The notes under the pieces are model-generated. The model ran no database searches. It was not told the origin of the DNA and saw only the letters and a list, made by a program, of their open reading frames with translations. The position numbers and the translations under genes were made by a program. This document shows, one piece after another, positions 25,251-35,189 of a stretch of 64,000 nucleotides of DNA. The DNA is from a virus: IMG/VR virus record IMGVR_UViG_3300049489_000321, positions 62,001 through 126,000 of that record. One strand, given 5' to 3'. The first letter of the stretch is position 1. Every line of letters begins with the position of its first letter.

Positions 25251-26974
25251 TGCGCGACACAATAACGCCTGACAGATCTAACTGGTTAGGCACAACAAAC
25301 AACAAAGATAAGAAGAGTTTCTACAGCCTTGCGCTTGTTGTAGATGGTACGCTTTCTAGTGATTTTAACAACATTCCTTTAGAATTTTTATTCAACACAG
25401 ATCCACAAGGCATAGATATTGAGGAACCTGCGGCGGTTCAAATTGTACCCACGCAGAATGGCGGACAGTTTGTTGAGAACCAAGGTACAATTTATAAAAA
25501 TATTAATATAAAAGGTACTACTGGTTTAAGACCTAACATAAATAAACCAGGTGGCTTCAGGGTTTCTCCATACACAGGAAAAGGCAAACCCGGCACTAAC
25601 GTGCCAGATAACGAACAGACTGGTTTTGATGATTTAGTAGCTTTGGTTAACTTTTTTAGAATCTATTCAGCCATTAAAAAAGACCCTATTAATGCTTATA
25701 AAGTTACGATGGTTTGGAAGAATGCCCGTGAGGGTGAGTACTATCGTGTAGAACCTATAAATTTCAAAACTTCCAGAGCTTCTAGTAGTCCTATGACCAC
25801 TATGTACGACATAACCCTTCGTACAGTTGCTGCTTTAGATTTTAAAGACAAAATAGATAAACCAGTAACTAAACTCGGGTTTACAGCTAGGCTCAAGGAT
25901 GCTACAAACGACATTGCTCGTGGATTCGCTACGTTGTCTGCAAAACAAGATACTTTAATATCTGTTGGAGCAAAGTTTGTCACCGACTTGTTGCAGCCAA
26001 TAAACGATTTATTGAATGCGCTGACGTTGTTTACTACCTCAGCTAGCAGGGTGCCTGAAATTCCGCGCTATATAGTGAGCAATCTTATTGATAACGTAAA
26101 TCGTGCTAAAATTGCTTGTGAAGATCTAGATCAAACTTACGAACAATTCAGCATAGTTGGCCCACAAAAGGCGGCTGCTAAGAACTTAAAAGACATAGCA
26201 GATGCGTTGATTAGAATATTTATAGAAGACGGTCTTTTCGGAGCAGAATCTGGGGATAAAGCCCAGCGTAAAATAAAACGCTATGAAAATACAGTAAATT
26301 CCAAAGGTACGATTTCAAGCGATTTATCGTCGCTAGGAAGCGGTGCCAGTCTTGCGGATATTAACATAGGCGAAGACATAAGAAAGGTAGCAAAACGTCT
26401 TGTAGGCGACTACAGCGCGTGGAAAGCCTTGGTCCTGCTCAATGATCTTAAGCCGCCATACATAAGTCCTACTGGCGATGGAGTAAGTGTTTTAAGACCA
26501 GGAAAAGACAGCATTCTGTATCCTTCTAGTACTGCCACAAGAAGTTCTTCTGTATCTAGAGATATTACTGCCAAAAGAGGATACGACGTACTCTACGGTA
26601 GAGACATTAAATTAACTAATAATCTTAATGGATTACGTACTATTTCTATTGATTCTAAAGGAGACATAGCGCGTGTTTCTGGTGTAGATAATGTGTCTCA
26701 AGCAATTGACATTAAATTCAACACAGAACAAGGAGAGCTTGGTGCTCATGAATCGTTTGGAATTAAGCTACCTATTGGGGTGCGTTCCAGTTCAGCGTTA
26801 TCATTGGCAGAATTTGACATAAATGCCAGAAGCACCCTGCTTTCTGACAGTAGAATCGCGGCAGTAAATAGGTTAGAATTAGAAGTGCAGGGAAATACAA
26901 CTCTTATAAAGGCAGACACCCAACTTATTGACGGTGGAGACACTCTATCACTAAGTTTGGATGTACGTAAATAA
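25250..26974 (+). CDS. Baseplate wedge protein: tail domain + LysM + gp25-like fusion
   Basis: A 574-residue protein with at least three parts. Residues 20-230 resemble tail/baseplate proteins of the XkdP/DUF type (IYKNINIKGTTGLRPN, RVEPINFKTSRASSSP). Residues about 380-430 resemble a LysM-type module (EDIRKVAKRLVGDYSAWKAL, then LRPGKDSILYP). The C-terminal 120 residues look gp25-like (YDVLYGRDIKLTNN, AIDIKFNTEQGELGAHESFG, PIGV). These are usually two or more separate genes in other contractile tails. It sits directly before the J-like wedge gene, consistent with a sheath-initiating wedge role. Confidence 0.77.
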   Translation: MRDTITPDRSNWLGTTNNKDKKSFYSLALVVDGTLSSDFNNIPLEFLFNTDPQGIDIEEPAAVQIVPTQNGGQFVENQGTIYKNINIKGTTGLRPNINKPGGFRVSPYTGKGKPGTNVPDNEQTGFDDLVALVNFFRIYSAIKKDPINAYKVTMVWKNAREGEYYRVEPINFKTSRASSSPMTTMYDITLRTVAALDFKDKIDKPVTKLGFTARLKDATNDIARGFATLSAKQDTLISVGAKFVTDLLQPINDLLNALTLFTTSASRVPEIPRYIVSNLIDNVNRAKIACEDLDQTYEQFSIVGPQKAAAKNLKDIADALIRIFIEDGLFGAESGDKAQRKIKRYENTVNSKGTISSDLSSLGSGASLADINIGEDIRKVAKRLVGDYSAWKALVLLNDLKPPYISPTGDGVSVLRPGKDSILYPSSTATRSSSVSRDITAKRGYDVLYGRDIKLTNNLNGLRTISIDSKGDIARVSGVDNVSQAIDIKFNTEQGELGAHESFGIKLPIGVRSSSALSLAEFDINARSTLLSDSRIAAVNRLELEVQGNTTLIKADTQLIDGGDTLSLSLDVRK

Positions 26975-26977
26975 ACC

Positions 26978-28810
26978 ATGGCATTTCAGCCCAAACAATT
27001 TGCAAACATACTAGAAACAATGATTAATTACATGCGTGCCAACACGGATGTAACTGATTACGAAATAGGATCTGTTGTTAGGTCAATCTTAGAAGCTTGT
27101 GCGCTTGAAGACGACGAAGCCTACTTTCAAATGGTTCAACTACTTGATTCATTTTCGATATTCACCGCTACCGGTGCTGACTTGGTGCGTCGCGTTGCGG
27201 ACTACGACGTGGTTCCTTTGCAACCAAACGCTTCTCTTGGGTACGTAACCATTAGAGATGAGCTACTGCCTACCTCTACTTTATCAATCGATAAACTAGC
27301 TGGATCTACTACTTTGCTTATCGAAGATTCTTCTGGGTTATCAACTAGCTATCCATACGACGTAAGGGTAGGTGAGGGAACTCTACAAGTAGAAGATGTT
27401 CAAGTTAGCAACAATAACACGCTTACTAACACATTAACAATTGCTCCACTAGTTAACAACCACAGCGCTGGAGAACGGGTATCTTTTGTTAGCGGTGCCG
27501 CCGACAAAACAATCACCGCAGGTCTACAAGTACAGTCACCAGCCGTTGGTAATGAGTCTGCTGTTGTGTTTTCTACTATTGAAAACGGTACTATAGTAAA
27601 CGGCAATTACTCTTCTACATCTATCAAAGCAAGAGCAGTTTTACCTGGTCTTGCCGGTAACGTAGGTTCTGGTCGTATAACACAGTTTACATCTAGTGCT
27701 CCGTTTAGCGGCGCCTCTGTAACCAATCTAGCCTCGTTTGGCGCAGGTAAGGGCGAAGAACTACCTGAAGAACTTCGATCTAGAGCACTAGGAAAGAAAC
27801 AAGCTGCGTCTAGAGGAACTCCTTTAGCTCTTAAAGAAGCCGTACGCGGCGTAACAGACGCTGTTACAAAACAAAGAGTTTCTACTTCAAATGTCTTAGA
27901 AGATTTTGAAAATGATGAAGTTATTGTTTATATAGACGACGGTACTGGATTTACACCGGATCAAGTCCAACTAGGAACTACCACCGTAGGCACAGCAGTA
28001 TTAGCTGGCGCAGGTACGGTAGAGATCGACGATGCAGTCGATTTCCCAGACGCCGGGTATATTGTTATAAGTCCTGAAAACTCGTCGCAAATAGAGCTGC
28101 TTGAATACGACGGCGTAGACAGAACAGTTTCACCAGCGGTGGTTTCCCTAATCGGAAGCACTGTTAACGCACATGATGTCGGTGATGAAGTAGTTTTGGT
28201 AGACGTATTAGATTTGTCTGCTGAAGAAGGTACTAATTACTACGAAACATCAGATTTACCGATAGTTAGAAATTCGTATAGATTGTGGATAGATAACGGG
28301 TCAGGATTGACACTTCAGACTGAAGATGTTGATTATATCTTAAAACGTGGACTAGGACGGATACAACTAATCGGAGACGGCACAGACGCGGGAGACGTAG
28401 TTGTAACTACATACACTTACTACACGGGATTAGTTGCTACGTGTCAAAAAATAATAAATGGCGATGAAACCGACGAAGTTAACTTTCCAGGTGTTTACAC
28501 CGCTGGAATTCCTCCTGTTGTAGAAACTCCTACAATTAGAAGAATAACTATTCGTTTACTAATAACTGCTATTGAAGGTAAAGATAAAGACGATTTACTT
28601 CCACTCGTAAGGACTGTCGTGGAAACATATATATCTAGCCTAGGTATCGGAAATGACGTTATTTTGTCTGAAATTATAAAAAGAGCCATGCGTGTTCCTG
28701 GTATGTATAACTGCAAGGTTATTACTCCAACATCAGACGTGGCTGTTTCTGAAAACGAACTGCCTGTTCCTTATGACACGCAAGGCGACTCTATCGTAAC
28801 TATTGTCTAA
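26978..28810 (+). CDS. Baseplate J-like (gp6/gp47-type) wedge protein
   Basis: A 610-residue protein. The N-terminus (residues 5-90, TDYEIGSVVRSILEACALED, then FTATGADLVRRVADYDVV) is the diagnostic J-like opening. The SRALGKKQAASRGTPLALKE segment and ITIRLLITAIEGKD near the end are further family landmarks. Inserted between them are two beta modules (about 100-165 and 335-400) related to modules in neighbouring baseplate proteins. J-like proteins form the iris that dimerises to build the baseplate ring. Confidence 0.87.
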   Translation: MAFQPKQFANILETMINYMRANTDVTDYEIGSVVRSILEACALEDDEAYFQMVQLLDSFSIFTATGADLVRRVADYDVVPLQPNASLGYVTIRDELLPTSTLSIDKLAGSTTLLIEDSSGLSTSYPYDVRVGEGTLQVEDVQVSNNNTLTNTLTIAPLVNNHSAGERVSFVSGAADKTITAGLQVQSPAVGNESAVVFSTIENGTIVNGNYSSTSIKARAVLPGLAGNVGSGRITQFTSSAPFSGASVTNLASFGAGKGEELPEELRSRALGKKQAASRGTPLALKEAVRGVTDAVTKQRVSTSNVLEDFENDEVIVYIDDGTGFTPDQVQLGTTTVGTAVLAGAGTVEIDDAVDFPDAGYIVISPENSSQIELLEYDGVDRTVSPAVVSLIGSTVNAHDVGDEVVLVDVLDLSAEEGTNYYETSDLPIVRNSYRLWIDNGSGLTLQTEDVDYILKRGLGRIQLIGDGTDAGDVVVTTYTYYTGLVATCQKIINGDETDEVNFPGVYTAGIPPVVETPTIRRITIRLLITAIEGKDKDDLLPLVRTVVETYISSLGIGNDVILSEIIKRAMRVPGMYNCKVITPTSDVAVSENELPVPYDTQGDSIVTIV

Positions 28811-28811
28811 T

Positions 28812-31259
28812 ATGGCCATTAAGATAAACCAGTCAGCTATAGCTGAAGCAAAAGATCAGTTGTTTTTGGACACTGCCGATGGGCAGCGCTTAAATAACGT
28901 TTCTTCTAATTTAGGGCTATTTAGACCGATCTTAGGTATAGGAAGCGACGCTGAATGGCGTGCTATTGTTAAAAAAATAGCACATAATCCTAAACTAATT
29001 CAACGCGTTTTTAGACACATTATAGAATGCTGCATAGGTCCTAGATTTACTCGCACCGCCAACTTGTCTGCACCCACTGAAGTAGGAGACAATGTTCTAT
29101 TTGTAAACAACGCAGAAGAATTAATACAGTTAGGAACATTGGTAATAGATTCTGGGCTTCCTACCGAAGAAACAATAACTTTTGATTTTGTAGACAGAAT
29201 AACGAACAAAGTCATATTAACAAGAGGACTTACCTACGCCCACCAGGTACTGTCAGATGGGTCTGGAGTTTTGGCTGAAGATAAGGCTGTTTCTTCTATA
29301 GAACTTCCTCTTTACGACTCTAGTTTGTTGCCGACCACTAACTACCCTTATCCGCTGCTGGTGGGATCAGGTACAGAGAACGAAGAGATGGTGTTGGTGT
29401 ACGACAACGACACCATTACTAATACGTTGACTATTTCTGCTTTAACAAAAGATCAGAGTGGATTTAAGAGTTCTTTTCTTCGTAGAGAACTTCTACTGGA
29501 AACGTTTGCTGGTCGAACATTTATACGTTTCGATGTTAGTGAATCTAGGTGTTTCCCATCGGAAGGATGGTTGCGTTTAGACGCGAATAGTGTTGATGAA
29601 GAAGTAGTGTATTTTACTAGCAACGACGTAGATAATGACGTTATATATTTAAAAACACCTCTTAAATTTTCCCATGTAGCCGGTACTTCTGTGGAACTTC
29701 TAAGACCGGGAGCTAGTGTTAAGTCTGCGTCTTTGACACAACCGGGTATAGGTTGGGAAATTTTTGACGCAACCAATAGAGATCTAAAAATATACATTCC
29801 TCCAACGTATAGAGAATACAGAATTCTAGACGTAACATATTTACACACTGCTTCTCCTGGAGCAGTGTCTACCACGCTTGACAGTAACGTCTCTATCGGC
29901 GACACGGTTATATCGCTTACAAGTATTGCTGGATTTCCTTCACTTGGTTTAGTACAAATAGATGGTAATGAAGTGGCTTTTTATTATGAACTAGACGAAG
30001 ATAACGCCACGATTACGTTAATAAACGGAACGCTATCTGCGTATTCGGCTGGCGATTCTGTAGACGTGTTGACCTACCCGTATTCCGGTTCTGATTTGGA
30101 AGATTCTAATGTATTTGATATATTAGGCGACATCATACTCAACGTATTCCCTGGTAAATATTTGTTTGACGCAATACAACAGTCTCCTAGCTCTGTTTTC
30201 ACAACGCTTGACGTAGCCGTACCTCCTCCGACCAGACTGCTATCAAGTCAACTTTCTGGATTTACAAACATAGAAGTTGAAGACGCTAGTATGTGGGGTA
30301 CTCCAATATTTTCTGCTAGAATAGGAAGCGGAACGGGGTCTCAAGAAGATTTGACTGTAACCGATGTTACTATAGCTAAAACTACTTCTGATCAATTAAA
30401 CGGAGCAGTTTCTATAGGTGGAACATCTTTGGTACTTGACAACACTAGCGGGTTCCCCGAATCCGGTGTTGTAAATATGGCTGGGTACAGAGTTATCATA
30501 GACGAAGGAACCGTAGATGAAGAAATTGTACGTATATTAGACAATGACGTAGGTACAAATACGTTTACTTGTGTTCCTTTAGTACTTAATCATGCGGACA
30601 ACGCTGTTGTGTCTCTTTTAAATGACACCGTGACGTTTTCCACAGGGTTAAATAACTCGCACGACGGTGACAGCGTGTCTCCCACAGTCGTTGGTGATTC
30701 TGTAGAAGTATTGACGGAGTTTCTAGAAGTCGTTTCAGTTGCAGGGTTTTCTAATTCAGGTAAGATAATAATAAACTACGGAAACGCTAGATCTCCTGTA
30801 AGAGCAGAGATTATTGCTGCAAGTCCAGGCAGCTATACCATAGCAGACAGCTCTGTGTTACCTGAAGTTTACCCTTACCAACTAGTTTTAGGGCAAGGTC
30901 TGTCTACTGAAGAATACGTGTTTGTAACCAATAACAACACAGGAACAGGTGTTTTAACGGTAACCGGCGATGTTAATACACATTTTGCTGGAGAATACAT
31001 AGAATTTAGAGTAGAATCACCGGAAGTAGTAAATTATCAAGATATCGATTCTGGTAAACTACAATTTATTCCACCGGTAGTGTTGAATAAACACGAAATA
31101 GGTGAACAAGTAATGGTAACTAATCAACCAAGTGAACCTAGCCTAGATGGGTTTGATTACCCATTCTATTTGCCACCAGACAGGTTTCTTTGCTTGACTT
31201 ACGCTTTTGGTTTAGTAAGAGGCGCTGGTATTCAAGTTTCTATTGTTAATGAACGGTAA
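28812..31259 (+). CDS. Large baseplate wedge/connector protein with repeated beta modules
   Basis: I choose ATG 28812, just after the previous stop, over TTG 28803 inside that gene; the product is 815 residues. The first 75 residues (LGLFRPILGIGSDAEWRAIV, IQRVFRHIIECCIGPRF) are helical, as in gpI-like or DUF-type wedge partners of the J protein. The rest is a chain of at least five related beta modules of about 65-70 residues with the pattern D-x-V-x-x-x-x-G-F-P-x-x-G, then E-E-x-V and N-T-L-T, ending H-x-A-G. It is probably an extended arm linking baseplate to fibres. Confidence 0.74.
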   Translation: MAIKINQSAIAEAKDQLFLDTADGQRLNNVSSNLGLFRPILGIGSDAEWRAIVKKIAHNPKLIQRVFRHIIECCIGPRFTRTANLSAPTEVGDNVLFVNNAEELIQLGTLVIDSGLPTEETITFDFVDRITNKVILTRGLTYAHQVLSDGSGVLAEDKAVSSIELPLYDSSLLPTTNYPYPLLVGSGTENEEMVLVYDNDTITNTLTISALTKDQSGFKSSFLRRELLLETFAGRTFIRFDVSESRCFPSEGWLRLDANSVDEEVVYFTSNDVDNDVIYLKTPLKFSHVAGTSVELLRPGASVKSASLTQPGIGWEIFDATNRDLKIYIPPTYREYRILDVTYLHTASPGAVSTTLDSNVSIGDTVISLTSIAGFPSLGLVQIDGNEVAFYYELDEDNATITLINGTLSAYSAGDSVDVLTYPYSGSDLEDSNVFDILGDIILNVFPGKYLFDAIQQSPSSVFTTLDVAVPPPTRLLSSQLSGFTNIEVEDASMWGTPIFSARIGSGTGSQEDLTVTDVTIAKTTSDQLNGAVSIGGTSLVLDNTSGFPESGVVNMAGYRVIIDEGTVDEEIVRILDNDVGTNTFTCVPLVLNHADNAVVSLLNDTVTFSTGLNNSHDGDSVSPTVVGDSVEVLTEFLEVVSVAGFSNSGKIIINYGNARSPVRAEIIAASPGSYTIADSSVLPEVYPYQLVLGQGLSTEEYVFVTNNNTGTGVLTVTGDVNTHFAGEYIEFRVESPEVVNYQDIDSGKLQFIPPVVLNKHEIGEQVMVTNQPSEPSLDGFDYPFYLPPDRFLCLTYAFGLVRGAGIQVSIVNER

Positions 31260-31267
31260 AGGTTATT

Positions 31268-33772
31268 ATGTCTAAGAAAAACAATTGGTTACCAAACGTA
31301 CGTGTAGATATAGTTGACATGAATCAAGCTTCTTGGGGCTACCTAGATTCTACTCAACAAGAATTATTAAATTCAGTTTTAAAAGACGATTATTCTCGTG
31401 TTTTAGATGGCTTTAGAATACAGATAGCAGATCAGGGAAGTTTCCCTGGCGTATTCACTGTATACAACGGTTCGTCCGTAGACCATGATGGTGTGTTTGT
31501 TTCTAACAAAGAAGATCTAGACGCACAACGTTCTTCTACTATAACCGCTGACGCTACGTACTACATAGAAATAGAGCATCTAGAAACTCCCAGTGACACC
31601 GACGTGCGTGGTGTGTGGGATCCGTCTTATGATAACGGATTAGACGATTCAGGTGATCAGCTACCACCTGGTAGAGAGTTTATACAAAATGTATCCACTA
31701 GAATTACAAAAGATTGGAAAATAGTAACTCCAATTTCTACGTCTGGTTTCGAGCTATCTACTAATCCTGATAGTACGAAGATTCCATTAGCTATACTGGT
31801 AGTTTCTGGCGGCGCAATCACAGGTGTAACCACTTCTCCAGCCAGAACCTGTTTACTAGAGTCCGTGTTAGCCGGTGCTACTACTTTGAAGATGGTTAAC
31901 ACAAAGTTAATGCCGGATTCGTTTACTGCTACGCTAGACATAGGTGGTCCTAATCAAGAAACGGTGTCAATCACTGCCAACGATCGTGTAAACAACCTGC
32001 TAACGGTTAGTGGCGGCGGCGTTGCCAACAACCAAGCCGCTGGTGTTAGGCTTGCGGTAGCCGGCGTGTCACCAGCACAATTTCTTGTTGAGCGTACGGC
32101 AACTCTGCCTTATCTAGAAGACACATCCGGAGACGCCAGATTACGTATATGGCAGGGCAATGAAGACCGTGGTTATGTTCTAGGACAAGATCCTTCCGTT
32201 ACTACAGGAAATTCAGATTCTCAGATTGCTAGTTTAAAAGATCGGGTAGATTTTCTTGCCGCTCAAATAAGAGAACTAAAGTTTGGTGCGCAACGCACTG
32301 ATGATCTAGGTAGAATAGCCCCACCAAATTCATATAACGCTTCTCCGAGGTATTTTGACAGCGTACCAGGACTAGTAGGTGCGAAAGCGTTTTCTATCAC
32401 CATTGGTGATGGAGTCACTCAATGGGGTGATTTTAACAGAACGTCTTACGCTAGCGATGATTTGTTATTAGCAGACGCCATTGCTGCTTTGCCCGCTGAT
32501 GGTGGAACTGTTTTTATTAAACAGGGTGTAGTTTTAGATAATTTTGCTGCTACCGTCGATGTTCCCGCAGATACTAAAGTATTGTTCAAATCAGAAAATT
32601 TTAGAAACACCTCCGTGGTAAACATTGATTGTACTGATGTTAGTCCTCTTTTTAATTGCTTAACCGCTAATACTACTGGATTTATTGGTTTCGAAAACAT
32701 AACCATAAACACAGACAACGCCGCAACATCGGTGGTTGTTCTAAGAGATAACTGGGATTTATATGTAAGCGGATCGGCAATTGTTGCTGATGGCGAAGGT
32801 TCTAACGCTGTTATAGACTACACGAATGTAACCACAACTACAGGAAGAACTACAATTCAACACAGTAGCTTTGATGTTACGTCTGACGGAACGACTACAA
32901 CCAACGGTAGAGCGTTTATTGATGCCGACAATTCACCGTTTAGTAATATAACGATATATGATTGTGATTTTGTATTTGAAAACACGCTTGGGTCTGGTTG
33001 CTTGGACACGTTAATTCAAAGTACAGAGTTGCGTGAAAACGTTAGACTCCTTAATTGCCACTTTGACATTACAGGAGACGATACCGTAGGTATTCGATTA
33101 GCAAGCAGTGTGGACTCTGGTGATACTTCAAGAGGAAGAGTAATACAAGGATGCTCTCACGTACGCAGTGGTTCCGATATCGCGTTTATTTCCTCTTCTC
33201 TGGTTACTTTAAACCGTATACATAACCACTATAGCTCGGTTGGAAGTACTACTGATAGAGTAGTTGCCGACACAGATTTTGCTGCTAATGTTGACGTTGC
33301 TGGTAATCTAACCATGGCTATTAACCAAGACATAGAAGTCAGCGGAACCGGGCTATATAAGCACGGTAGTAGATTAATGATGATTAGTCCTGTTGGCGGT
33401 TCACACAGTGGAGGAGGCACTGCAACCAGCTCCGCAGGTCAAATAACTTTAACTGACGCCACAGGTATTTGGTATGTTCCCCTTCATTTACAAGTTGGCT
33501 GGGAAGTAGAGTCTGTTTCTGTTTACCTAGAGCCTGCAGGGTCTAGTACTAAAACTCTTCGCGTCAGAAAAATAATAGAAGACGGAACAGCCACAAGTGC
33601 GGCGGTTAGAGTTTTGACTTCATCTACTGAGAGTGATTATCAAATAACACAAGGAGTTGGTACTGGTATACCGTTTATTGTAGAGGATGATGCTTCATAT
33701 TGTATTGCTTTTGAAGCAGGTGACAATGGTGATATAATTCGTATTATTAAAGTGGTTTATAATCAACCGTAA
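31268..33772 (+). CDS. Tail spike with right-handed beta-helix
   Basis: An 834-residue protein. Residues 1-330 form the attachment region, including one beta module like those of the upstream wedge protein (TLKMVNTKLMPDSFTATLDI) and a short coiled coil (DSQIASLKDRVDFLAAQI). From about residue 395, LLLADAIAALPADGGTVFIK is the standard cap of a pectate-lyase-type beta-helix, followed by regular rungs (GFIGFENITINTDN, NVRLLNCHFDITGD, RVIQGCSHVRSG). The last 120 residues form a beta sandwich-like end. Such spikes bind and often cleave surface polysaccharide; no catalytic residues are identified here. Confidence 0.8.
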   Translation: MSKKNNWLPNVRVDIVDMNQASWGYLDSTQQELLNSVLKDDYSRVLDGFRIQIADQGSFPGVFTVYNGSSVDHDGVFVSNKEDLDAQRSSTITADATYYIEIEHLETPSDTDVRGVWDPSYDNGLDDSGDQLPPGREFIQNVSTRITKDWKIVTPISTSGFELSTNPDSTKIPLAILVVSGGAITGVTTSPARTCLLESVLAGATTLKMVNTKLMPDSFTATLDIGGPNQETVSITANDRVNNLLTVSGGGVANNQAAGVRLAVAGVSPAQFLVERTATLPYLEDTSGDARLRIWQGNEDRGYVLGQDPSVTTGNSDSQIASLKDRVDFLAAQIRELKFGAQRTDDLGRIAPPNSYNASPRYFDSVPGLVGAKAFSITIGDGVTQWGDFNRTSYASDDLLLADAIAALPADGGTVFIKQGVVLDNFAATVDVPADTKVLFKSENFRNTSVVNIDCTDVSPLFNCLTANTTGFIGFENITINTDNAATSVVVLRDNWDLYVSGSAIVADGEGSNAVIDYTNVTTTTGRTTIQHSSFDVTSDGTTTTNGRAFIDADNSPFSNITIYDCDFVFENTLGSGCLDTLIQSTELRENVRLLNCHFDITGDDTVGIRLASSVDSGDTSRGRVIQGCSHVRSGSDIAFISSSLVTLNRIHNHYSSVGSTTDRVVADTDFAANVDVAGNLTMAINQDIEVSGTGLYKHGSRLMMISPVGGSHSGGGTATSSAGQITLTDATGIWYVPLHLQVGWEVESVSVYLEPAGSSTKTLRVRKIIEDGTATSAAVRVLTSSTESDYQITQGVGTGIPFIVEDDASYCIAFEAGDNGDIIRIIKVVYNQP

Positions 33773-33787
33773 TTAAAGGAGAAATAC

Positions 33788-34237
33788 ATGAGTAAGAAAT
33801 TTATAGGAATTTGTTCAACTGTTATTTTACTAGGAATGGGTCTATTTACGTTTAGCTATGCGCAAACAGATCCTGCTTCCATGGATATTGGCGGTCTTTT
33901 TGCGTTCATCCTAGAGAAGCTTAAGTTAAGTCAATGGCTTGCTGCGTTTGGCGCTGTTCTAGTTGGCGCTGTTTGGCTACTTCGTGGACTAATTGCTCCA
34001 AGAGTCAAGTGGTTTGGTAGCAAGTTGGGTGGTTGGGTACTCTCGTTCCTAACTGCTGTTGCTTTAGCTGCGGGAACGGCACTAATGGCGGGCGGATCAG
34101 TTTCTGTTGGTCTACTAATGTCTGCTGTTTCTGCTGCTTTTGTTGCTGCTGGAGGTTGGGAAGGTGTTTCCGATCTTCTTGCTGCTAAAGAAGCCGCCAA
34201 AGCCCCTGTTGCCGTAGCCAGAAGAACTAAGAAATAA
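33788..34237 (+). CDS. Holin-like multi-span membrane protein
   Basis: A 149-residue protein with a strong AAAGGAG site. The N-terminus (residues 1-25, MSKKFIGICSTVILLGMGLF, then SYAQ) is signal-peptide-like. Three further hydrophobic helices follow at about 50-70, 80-102 and 104-125, and the tail is basic (ARRTKK). Gly/Ala-rich helices and position directly before a glycosidase gene suit a holin or similar membrane protein. Codons are biased like those of highly expressed genes, which is unusual for a holin, so a virion or membrane-anchor role is an alternative. Confidence 0.72.
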   Translation: MSKKFIGICSTVILLGMGLFTFSYAQTDPASMDIGGLFAFILEKLKLSQWLAAFGAVLVGAVWLLRGLIAPRVKWFGSKLGGWVLSFLTAVALAAGTALMAGGSVSVGLLMSAVSAAFVAAGGWEGVSDLLAAKEAAKAPVAVARRTKK

Positions 34238-34258
34238 TAAGACTAGGAGATAAGGTAA

Positions 34259-35185
34259 ATGCTTCAAAAACTAGGCGCGGTATCGTACTGGTATCCAGGC
34301 GCAAAATGGGACTTGTTACTTGCGGAAGGCGACATTCAGGACATTTATCTTATCAATCCCAACTCTGGCCCAGGATACGGTACTTCGTTTGACGTAGGTA
34401 GTTCTAACCACGCTGCCTACTCAACGTACATAAACAAAGCCAGATCAGCCGGGCACATGGTTATTGCGTATGTAACCACTAATTACCACGATAAAAATGG
34501 CGTTCAAAGTGACGGTATAAAGAGAGATCCGCTTAATATAGCGAACGTATTTAAGGAAATAGACGTTTATTACACTCGTTTTCCGGGAATGATTGACGGG
34601 ATTTTCTTTGACGAGATGTCGCCTACTGGCGACGCCGTAGACATAGATTATTACACCAAGATTTTCAACTACATGCAGACTAAGCCTGGCAAACACTATG
34701 TAGTACAAAATCCAGGCGGTAACTTTCCTGAGGGCATGATTAACGTTGCAGATACGTTTATGTCGTTTGAAAATACCTATTCTTCGTACCTTACGTATAC
34801 TCCACCGACATGGCAAGCGAAGTACCCTGCTAACAAGTTTTGGCACGTAGCACACACTTGTCCTGCTACGGAAATGAAAAACGCTGTTGCTCTTTCTAGA
34901 AAGCGCAATGCAGGTAGATTCTATTGTACTGAACTAGTTATGCCAAATCCTTATTCTGCTCCAACGACATATTTGAAGGGCGAGGCAGCCGAACTTAGGG
35001 CACTTAATGCGTTGGAAAACCCAGTCGTTGTACCTGCGCCAGAACCTGTTCCTCCTGTCGTGACTATAGAGCCTGTAACGACTACTATGACAGTCCAGAT
35101 GCCGATTACGATAACTGTGGGAGTTTCGCCTACACCGGTGTCGGTAGAAATGGTTGTGCCTGTAACCATTACTATTACTAAGTAG
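34259..35185 (+). CDS. Spherulin-4 / GH114-type TIM-barrel glycosidase-like protein
   Basis: A 308-residue protein. Residues 1-235 match the spherulation-specific family 4 pattern: a strand-rich start (LGAVSYWYPGAKWDLLL), GHMVIAYVTTNYHDK, a central FPGMIDGIFFDEMSPTGD with an Asp/Glu pair at the barrel end, and YVVQNPGG. Related barrels cleave galactosaminoglycan-type polymers. The last 60 residues are a Pro/Val/Thr-rich strand tail (TVQMPITITVGVSPTPVSVE). It lies after the holin-like gene, so it could be a lytic enzyme or a virion-attached depolymerase. No signal peptide is present. Confidence 0.74.
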   Translation: MLQKLGAVSYWYPGAKWDLLLAEGDIQDIYLINPNSGPGYGTSFDVGSSNHAAYSTYINKARSAGHMVIAYVTTNYHDKNGVQSDGIKRDPLNIANVFKEIDVYYTRFPGMIDGIFFDEMSPTGDAVDIDYYTKIFNYMQTKPGKHYVVQNPGGNFPEGMINVADTFMSFENTYSSYLTYTPPTWQAKYPANKFWHVAHTCPATEMKNAVALSRKRNAGRFYCTELVMPNPYSAPTTYLKGEAAELRALNALENPVVVPAPEPVPPVVTIEPVTTTMTVQMPITITVGVSPTPVSVEMVVPVTITITK

Positions 35186-35189
35186 ACAA

